NCBI GenBank assembly: GCA_029779845.1
Contig: JAKOZT010000092.1
Location: 1-64,000 of the forward strand
Direction: 5' to 3'
DNA: 64,000 bases
From: Pseudomonadota bacterium
GTDB taxonomy: Bacteria; Pseudomonadota; Gammaproteobacteria; Burkholderiales; Burkholderiaceae_C
Notes under the pieces: generated by a model
Told to the model about the DNA's origin: nothing
The model's input: the letters and a program-made list of their open reading frames with translations, nothing else
The model's database searches: none
In this document: one piece after another, positions 58,767-64,000 of the stretch
Numbering within the stretch: position 1 is the stretch's first letter
Layout of the letters: each line of letters starts with the position of its first letter
Program-made: the position numbers and the translations under genes

Positions 58767-59267
58767 CTACTGAGGCGCGGCGAAGCGCTTGTCGAACCAC
58801 TCGTCGAGCATCGCCTTCTCGTAGCGCAGCCGGTCGCTCGCCGGGTAGCGGTTGAAGCCCATCAGGAAGCCCAGGTCGGTGAGCCGCTCCTCGGCCTGCG
58901 CCAGCACCTGCCCGCCGCGGCTCAGCGTGTAGCGCAGCTTGATGCGCGGCGCGCTGATGTCGCGCACGATGCGCACATCGGCGCCGCGAAAGCGGAACGG
59001 CTCGAAGTGCCCGGCCAGGTCGATGTCGAGCACCTCGATGCGCAGCGCGTCGCCGGCCGGCAGGCTGCGCTCGGCCAGGCGTTGCAGGTGCTGCTCGATG
59101 TCGCGCTGCACCTCGGCGCGGTCGCGCTCGCTGGCCAGCGAATGCGAGTAGGCGGCGTCGGTGTAGGTCTCGGGGTGGACGAAGGCGACGGCGAGGTCGG
59201 CGGCGGAGGCCGGCGCGGCAAGCGCGGCCAGCAGGCCGGCGGTGACGAAGCGGGAGGACAGATTCAT
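58767..59267 (-). CDS. Exported DUF3016 family protein
   Basis: A 166-residue protein with a signal peptide (VTAGLLAALAAPASA) followed by DLAVAFVHPETYTDAAYSHS, LQRLAERSLPAGDALRIEVL, DIDLAGHFEPFRFRGADVRI and the end RYEKAMLDEWFDKRFAAPQ. These are hallmarks of DUF3016, a periplasmic family of unknown function common in proteobacteria. Confidence 0.88.
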   Translation of the reverse strand: MNLSSRFVTAGLLAALAAPASAADLAVAFVHPETYTDAAYSHSLASERDRAEVQRDIEQHLQRLAERSLPAGDALRIEVLDIDLAGHFEPFRFRGADVRIVRDISAPRIKLRYTLSRGGQVLAQAEERLTDLGFLMGFNRYPASDRLRYEKAMLDEWFDKRFAAPQ

Positions 59268-59338
59268 GGTGCGCTCCTCGGTTTCCAGTCAGCGTCGTTC
59301 GACGCGCGCCGGCGCCTGGAGGTTCCGGCGCCCCGATC

Positions 59339-60997
59339 TTACGGCGCCACCTTGCGCTTGATGGCGCGCGCCACCGACGGCGGCAGGCTGCCCAGCGACG
59401 CCAGCAGGCGCGGCAGCAGGCGCAGCTTGAGGCCCGAGAAGACGCTAGGCACCGGCGCTTCGATCAGATGCGGCCCGCGCGTGCGCAGCGCGTGCTCGAG
59501 CGCGGCGACGAATTCCTCCGCCGTGGTGGCGCGCACCGCCGGCACGCCCAGGCCCTGGCCCATCTGCACGAAGTCGAGGCCGGGGCGGTCCAGATCGAGC
59601 TGGGAGCGCGCCTTCTCGCCGCTGCCCTGGGCGCCGACGCGCTGCAGCTCGACGTTGAGGATCGCGTACGAGCGGTTGTTGAACACCACCGCGATCACGT
59701 CGAGCCGCTCGCGCGCCATCGTCCACAAGGCCTGGATCGTGTACATCGCCGAGCCGTCGCCGCACAGCGCGAGCACCGGGCGATCGGGGCAGGCGATCGC
59801 CGCACCGACTGCTGCCGGCAGGCCCTGGCCGATCGCGCCGCCGGTGAGCGTCAGCACGTCGTGGCGCGGCGCGCCGCGCGTGAAGGCAGCCAGCAGCACG
59901 CCCGAGGTCTGCGCCTCGTCGACGACGATGGCACGCTCCGGCAGCATCGCGCCGATGGCCTTGCAGACCTTCTCGGCGGTCAGCTTGCCGCGCGGCAGGC
60001 CGGGCCGCTGCGGCGCCTGCAGCGCGGGCGGCGCGTCGGTCGCGCCGAGGCGCTGCACGAGCTGGGCAAGGCTCGCCTCGGCGTCCTGGTCGAAACGCGC
60101 CAGCGTGTGCACTTCGCAGCCCTCGGGCACCAGGTTGCTCGCCTTGCCCGGGTAGGCGAAGAAGGACACCGGCGCCTTGGCATCCACCAGGATCAGGTGG
60201 CGCAGGCCCTGCAACTGCACCGCGGCGAACTCGGCGAGGTAGGCGATGCGCTCGACCGGCGGCAGCCCGGCGCCGCGCTCGATGCGCGTCGGGAACACCT
60301 CGGCGAACAGCTTGACGCCGCATTGCGCCGCGATGCGCGCGGCGGCCCGCAGCGAAGGCTCGCGCAGCGCGCGGCCGCCGAGCAGCAGCGCGGTGGGCGC
60401 GCCGCTGCGCACGGCCTGCGCGATGGCATCGAGCACCGCATCGTCCGCCGCCGCCGCCGGCGCCGGCGCGCGCGGCGGCAGCGCGGCGGGCACGCCGCCT
60501 TCCGACCACGACACGTCGGCCGGCAGGATCAGCGTGGCCACCTGGCCCGGCGGGCCCATCGTCGCGGCGAGCGCCTGCACCGCGTCGTCGCACAGCTCGG
60601 CGGTGGAGGCGCTGGTGCGCACCCAGCTCGACACGTTGCGCGCCACCGTCTCGATGTCGGACTGCAGCTGCGCGTCGTAGCGCACGTGGTAGGTCGCGTG
60701 GTCCCCCACGATGTTGAGCAGCGGCACGCGCCCCTTGCGCGCGTTGTGCAGGTTGGCCAGGCCGTTGCCCAGGCCGCAGCCCAGGTGCAGCAGCGTGGCG
60801 GCCGGCTTGCCGGCCATGCGCGCGTAGCCGTCGGCCGCGCCGCTGGCCACGCCCTCGAACAGCGTCAGCACCGCGCGCAGGCGCGGCTCGTGGTCGAGCG
60901 CGGCGACGAAGTGCATCTCCGAGGTGCCGGGGTTGCTGAAGCACACCTCGACGCCGGCGTCGGCGAGCGTCTTGATCAGGGCCTGGGCGCCGTTCAT
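59339..60997 (-). CDS. Thiamine-diphosphate-dependent enzyme, acetolactate synthase large subunit-like
   Basis: A 552-residue ThDP enzyme of the acetolactate synthase/benzoylformate decarboxylase superfamily. The catalytic Glu is in LTLFEGVASGAADGYARMAG; CFSNPGTSEMHFVAALDH precedes it. The cofactor motif is LALCGDGSAMYTIQALWTMA with VVFNNRSYAILNVELQRVG. The FAD-binding middle domain typical of true AHAS is weak, and no small-subunit gene is near. It overlaps the FAD-dehydrogenase gene (ATGA), so both act in one pathway. The substrate is not known; the name acetolactate synthase would be a guess. Confidence 0.85.
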   Translation of the reverse strand: MNGAQALIKTLADAGVEVCFSNPGTSEMHFVAALDHEPRLRAVLTLFEGVASGAADGYARMAGKPAATLLHLGCGLGNGLANLHNARKGRVPLLNIVGDHATYHVRYDAQLQSDIETVARNVSSWVRTSASTAELCDDAVQALAATMGPPGQVATLILPADVSWSEGGVPAALPPRAPAPAAAADDAVLDAIAQAVRSGAPTALLLGGRALREPSLRAAARIAAQCGVKLFAEVFPTRIERGAGLPPVERIAYLAEFAAVQLQGLRHLILVDAKAPVSFFAYPGKASNLVPEGCEVHTLARFDQDAEASLAQLVQRLGATDAPPALQAPQRPGLPRGKLTAEKVCKAIGAMLPERAIVVDEAQTSGVLLAAFTRGAPRHDVLTLTGGAIGQGLPAAVGAAIACPDRPVLALCGDGSAMYTIQALWTMARERLDVIAVVFNNRSYAILNVELQRVGAQGSGEKARSQLDLDRPGLDFVQMGQGLGVPAVRATTAEEFVAALEHALRTRGPHLIEAPVPSVFSGLKLRLLPRLLASLGSLPPSVARAIKRKVAP

Positions 60998-62619
60998 GTC
61001 GTGGTCCTGCCTTGGGTGATGGAAGCGGCCGCGGCCTGCGCGGTGAGGATGCAGCCGGGCAGGAACGTGCCTTCGAGCGAGCGCTTGCCGCTGGCCCCGC
61101 CGCCGCCGAAGCCGGCCGCTTCGCCGACGCAGTACAGCCCGCTCACCGCGCTGCCGTCGGCGCGCAGCACGCGGCTTTGCAGATCGGTCTGCAGGCCGCC
61201 CAGGCTCTTGCGCGTGATCAGCTGCATCCGGATCGCGATGAAGGGCCCGGCGCCCTTCTTCTGCAAGGGCGCGGGCGCGCAGGTACGCATGCGGTCCGGA
61301 CCCCACTGGCGCGCGTGCAGGATGCGCCGGATCTGGTCGTCGTTGGCGAGCGCCAGATCCTTCTTGGCGAAGTTGGCGTCGAAGGCATCGGCCGTAGCCT
61401 GCAGCACCGCGGGGGCGATGTCGTTGCTGTTCGTCAGCGCGTTCATCTTCTGCGCCAGGCCGGCCAGCGTGTCGTCGACCAGGAAATGCGCGCTCTCGCG
61501 CTGCATCTGGCGCACCAGGCGGTGGTTGCCGAGTACCGTCTCGCGCACGAAGTGCAGGAACTGCCGGTCACGCAGGCGCTGGTTGTGCTCGGCACCCGAG
61601 ATCGCGAACTCCTTGGCGGCGATGCGCCAGTTCAGCAGGTGCCAGGTCCAGGGCTTGGCCTGCGCGGCGACGCGCTGGCAGAGATCGTGCGTGTCGAAGC
61701 CGGTGACCAGCGGCTCGGGGCCGATGCGCCGCCCGCGATGATCGAGCCACAGCGCCGACTTGCAGGGGATGGTCGACAGGCCGTGCCCGGGAAAATGCGG
61801 CTGCGGATGCGGGAAGCCGGCGGCGTAGTTCCACATCTCGCCGGCATGCGTGACCTGGCCGCCGAGCTGCTCGGCGGTGAAGCGGTGCAGCCGGCCGTCG
61901 GCGAAGGGGTGCGCGCCGTTGAGCATCGCCGCCGGGCGCGGCCGATCGGCCGGCCAGTTGGCGATCGCCTGATCGGTGGAACCGTTCAGGCCGCCCATCG
62001 CCAGCACAACCACCGGCGCGTCGACGCGCACGGCGGCGCCGCTGGTTTCGTCGATCGCCTGCACACCCGACACCGCACCGTCGGCATGTTCGATCGCGGT
62101 GACACGGTGCCCGCTGAGCAGCGTCAGCCGCCCGCCCGCGCCGGCCTCCTTCATCGCCGCGATCATGCGCCGCGCCAGCTCGCGCGAGCTGCCCCACAGG
62201 ATGTGATAGCGCGGCACGCTGTTGCCCTCGCCGTACCGGCCGCGCTCGACCCAGGTCACCGCCGGCAGGAACTTCAGGCCCTGCCCCACCAGCCAGTCGT
62301 ACACCTGCGCGCGCGAGTGCTGCACGTAGTGCTCGGCCCAGCGGCGCGGCCAGAGGTCGGCCTTGCCCAGCTCGCCGAAGCTCAGCCAGTCGCGCAGCGC
62401 GCGCTCGGGCGAATCGGGGATCTTCATGCGCCGCTGCAAGGGCGTGTCCACCAGCGCCATGCCGCCGAAGGCCCACAGCGCCAGGCCGCCGAGGCGCTCG
62501 GGCGTGTCGCGGTCGATCAGCGTCACGCTCAGGCCGGCGCGCAGGCATTGCGTGGCGGCGACGATGCCGGCCAGGCCGCCGCCGGCGATGAGGACATCGG
62601 TGCGAAGCGGGTCGGCCAC
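60994..62619 (-). CDS. FAD-dependent dehydrogenase (3-ketosteroid dehydrogenase/fumarate reductase-like)
   Basis: A 541-residue flavoprotein. FAD is bound at TDVLIAGGGLAGIVAATQCL, with LGGLALWAFGGMALVDTPLQ and the later VVVLAMGGLNGSTD; the C-terminal GLYCVGEAAGFGGGGASGKR SLEGTF is the usual ribityl-binding end of the FAD_binding_2 family. The family includes 3-oxosteroid-1-dehydrogenases and related dehydrogenases labelled FAD-binding dehydrogenase. It is the first gene of the two-gene unit with the ThDP enzyme. The reaction cannot be assigned. Confidence 0.85.
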   Translation of the reverse strand: MADPLRTDVLIAGGGLAGIVAATQCLRAGLSVTLIDRDTPERLGGLALWAFGGMALVDTPLQRRMKIPDSPERALRDWLSFGELGKADLWPRRWAEHYVQHSRAQVYDWLVGQGLKFLPAVTWVERGRYGEGNSVPRYHILWGSSRELARRMIAAMKEAGAGGRLTLLSGHRVTAIEHADGAVSGVQAIDETSGAAVRVDAPVVVLAMGGLNGSTDQAIANWPADRPRPAAMLNGAHPFADGRLHRFTAEQLGGQVTHAGEMWNYAAGFPHPQPHFPGHGLSTIPCKSALWLDHRGRRIGPEPLVTGFDTHDLCQRVAAQAKPWTWHLLNWRIAAKEFAISGAEHNQRLRDRQFLHFVRETVLGNHRLVRQMQRESAHFLVDDTLAGLAQKMNALTNSNDIAPAVLQATADAFDANFAKKDLALANDDQIRRILHARQWGPDRMRTCAPAPLQKKGAGPFIAIRMQLITRKSLGGLQTDLQSRVLRADGSAVSGLYCVGEAAGFGGGGASGKRSLEGTFLPGCILTAQAAAASITQGRTTT

Positions 62620-62776
62620 GGGTGGTCTCCTTGTCGTTCTTGGCGTCGTCCGATTGTCGGGGCACGACCTTGTCCGGGTGCATCGCCTGGCCGGCGCCCG
62701 ACTTCCTCACTCCGACTCGATCATCAACGGCTTCTTCAAGCCATTGATTCTCTTGACCCACGGCGAAAGAGTCTAA

Positions 62777-62866
62777 GCTCAGGACGTCGTCGGCGCGTCC
62801 GCGAAGGCCTGCCTCGGCGCTCTGAACAAGCTGCAGAGCAAGGCGGAGCGGGCGGCGGCGCAGGGG
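62777..62866 (+). pseudogene. Decayed 3' remnant resembling leuA (2-isopropylmalate synthase)
   Basis: In the 287 bases before marC, a short reading frame follows an in-frame TAA at 62774. It encodes QDVVGASAKACLGALNKLQ then SKAERAAAQG. DVVxASAKAxxxALNKL is like the C-terminal end of LeuA (DIVEASAKAMVHVLNN in E. coli). There is no start codon and no upstream domain, so only the last about 30 codons of a former gene would be left. Recognition rests on one short motif. Confidence 0.5.
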
Positions 62867-62906
62867 TGGGCTGCGGGCGACTCATCCGACGCATCCAAGA
62901 GGACAC

Positions 62907-63542
62907 ATGATGGTTCCGGACCTGGCATTCTCGGTGAAGATCTTCGCGGCGATGTTTGCCATCATGAACCCGATCGCCAACATCCCGGTGTTCCTGTCGC
63001 TGACCGAGGGGCGCAGCAATGCCGAGAAGCGGCGCATCGCGGCGGTCGCCTTCATCGCGGTCACGATCGGCTGCATCGTGTTGGCTGCGGCGGGCAGCGC
63101 GATCCTCGGCGCCTTCGGCCTGAGCGTCGATGACTTCCGGCTCGCCGGCGGATTGCTGGTGCTGCTGATCGCGCTGTCGATGCTGCATGGCTCATCGAGC
63201 GCCCAGCATCAGCCCCGGGACGAGGAGATGGGCGACAAGGCCGATGCCCAGGACATCGCCGTCTATCCCCTGGCGATCCCCTTGATGGTCGGGCCTGGAA
63301 CGATTGCCACCCTGATCGTCTTCGGCCACTCCGCGATCGTCGACGGCCAGGTGTTCAGCCTGGCGCTCGGTCTGGCCGCGTTCCTGGCCGTGCTGGCGGT
63401 GTGCCTGTTCGCGGCCCCCTGGATCGGGCGCTTCCTGCCACCGAAGGTCACCGCCATCGCCCAGCGGCTGATGGGCATGATCCTGGCCGCCATCGCCATG
63501 CAGATGATGACCACCAGCCTGCAGGCCCTCTTCAAGGCGTGA
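62907..63542 (+). CDS. MarC family membrane protein
   Basis: A 211-residue inner-membrane protein with six helices. FAAMFAIMNPIANIPVFLSL and TEGRSNAEKRRIAA are the conserved N-terminal signature of MarC; the central YPLAIPLMVGPGTIATLIVF is the second repeat signature, and the end is LMGMILAAIAMQMMTTSLQA. The family was once linked to multiple antibiotic resistance in E. coli, but the function is not known. ATG codons stand at 62907 and 62910, with GAGG upstream. The gene is flanked by two decayed gene ends. Confidence 0.9.
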   Translation: MMVPDLAFSVKIFAAMFAIMNPIANIPVFLSLTEGRSNAEKRRIAAVAFIAVTIGCIVLAAAGSAILGAFGLSVDDFRLAGGLLVLLIALSMLHGSSSAQHQPRDEEMGDKADAQDIAVYPLAIPLMVGPGTIATLIVFGHSAIVDGQVFSLALGLAAFLAVLAVCLFAAPWIGRFLPPKVTAIAQRLMGMILAAIAMQMMTTSLQALFKA

Positions 63543-63639
63543 GCGGGTCGGCGCCAAGGGGGGAGCAGGCACATGCCGCACATTCAAGCCATCGCTGAGC
63601 TCTGGACTCGGGCGGCCGAGGTATGGAGCCTCGGCTCCA

Positions 63640-63861
63640 GCATGTCCACGTCCGCTTGAGTGGCTCAAGCTCAAGGAAGCGCTGGCCTGCACCATCAAGG
63701 GCATCGTCGAGGGGGCGGGTTCCGGCTTTGCCTTCCCCAGCCAATCGCTCTACATCGAAACCCTGCCCACGGGCGCGGACGCCTTTTCCATGCATTCGCC
63801 GCAGCCGGCCGGAGTGGCTCCCGGCACGCAGCCTCCCGCCGCGCAAGAAGGCTCCGCGTGA
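63640..63861 (+). pseudogene. Decayed 3' remnant of a mechanosensitive channel (MscS-type) gene
   Basis: Downstream of marC a frame encodes RPLEWLKLKEALACTIKGIV then EGAGSGFAFPSQSLYIETLP, the typical C-terminal end of MscS-like channels (xxGxxFAFPSQxLY), followed by a polar tail to the TGA at 63859. No start codon, membrane helices or pore region precede it; homology ends abruptly near 63640. Only the last about 70 codons remain. The 139 bases after it hold no supported gene. Confidence 0.6.
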
Positions 63862-64000
63862 GCTGGCCGAAGTACCGTCGGAGTTCCTGACACCCGCAGA
63901 GGGTGTGGGTGCCACGAAGATCGCCAAGGCCTCGAGCGTGTTGGAACTTCCTGCCTCCACCGGGCGCGGCTCGGCAATTGCGCGAGACCCGCCATCACCG

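Noticed and set aside
61012-62910. Long plus-strand open frame (632 codons) opposite the FAD dehydrogenase and running to marC
   Set aside because: It is antisense to a well-conserved flavoprotein gene and has Arg/Ala/His-rich composition typical of GC-rich shadow frames.

Overview
The window is chromosomal DNA of a GC-rich betaproteobacterium of the order Burkholderiales, most likely near the Rubrivivax/Leptothrix/Methylibium group. This placement is inferred from base composition, ccoNOQP-type respiration and protein resemblance; no database search was possible. Most genes are housekeeping, but there are several accessory or disturbed spots: a toxin-antitoxin pair joined to cytochrome genes, an IS21-type element that has beheaded mutY, a self-splicing intron in a tRNA gene, and two decayed gene ends around marC.

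Layout. 0-3.3 kb: a glyoxylate-to-glycerate operon (gcl, hyi, glxR, minus strand) divergent from its probable LysR regulator. 4.4-7.6 kb: an orphan type IV pilin-like gene, then vapBC overlapping a di-heme and a tri-heme cytochrome c gene. 7.6-11.7 kb: a basic secreted protein, a tautomerase, and an overlapping three-gene set (FecR-domain protein, c-heme/HAMP membrane sensor, Ser/Thr kinase) that may be a little-described signalling cascade. 11.8-12.1 kb: tRNA-Ile(CAU) split by a 255-nt group I intron. 12.2-14.2 kb: a TetR/MFS efflux pair. 14.2-19.9 kb: hrcA, nadK, recN, rapZ, a LON-domain gene and the 3' part of mutY. 19.9-22.9 kb: the IS21-family element with istA and istB. 23.1-27.5 kb: icd, a SafE-like membrane protein, hemN and fnr.

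27.5-35.3 kb: a full cbb3 oxidase locus (ccoI, ccoS, ccoN, ccoO, ccoQ, ccoP, ccoG, a short FixH-like gene and a small membrane gene). A perfect FNR box upstream of ccoN and a near-perfect one between hemN and fnr tie the locus to low-oxygen control. 35.3-42.8 kb: a DUF192 gene, sodB, xseA, then exbB, exbD, lpxK, a Trm112-like gene, kdsB, adk and a short-chain dehydrogenase. 42.9-49.4 kb: a TonB energy operon (tonB, exbB, two exbD, TPR protein) and a TonB-dependent receptor with its own terminator. 49.5-57.7 kb: a Yej-type oligopeptide ABC transporter with unusually large subunits, preceded by ldcA and tadA. 57.7-62.6 kb: DUF72 and DUF3016 genes, then an overlapping ThDP-enzyme/FAD-dehydrogenase pair of unknown pathway. 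62.6-64 kb: marC between a leuA-like and an mscS-like gene remnant.

Intergenic stretches not listed individually are short and held nothing I could support beyond the sites given.
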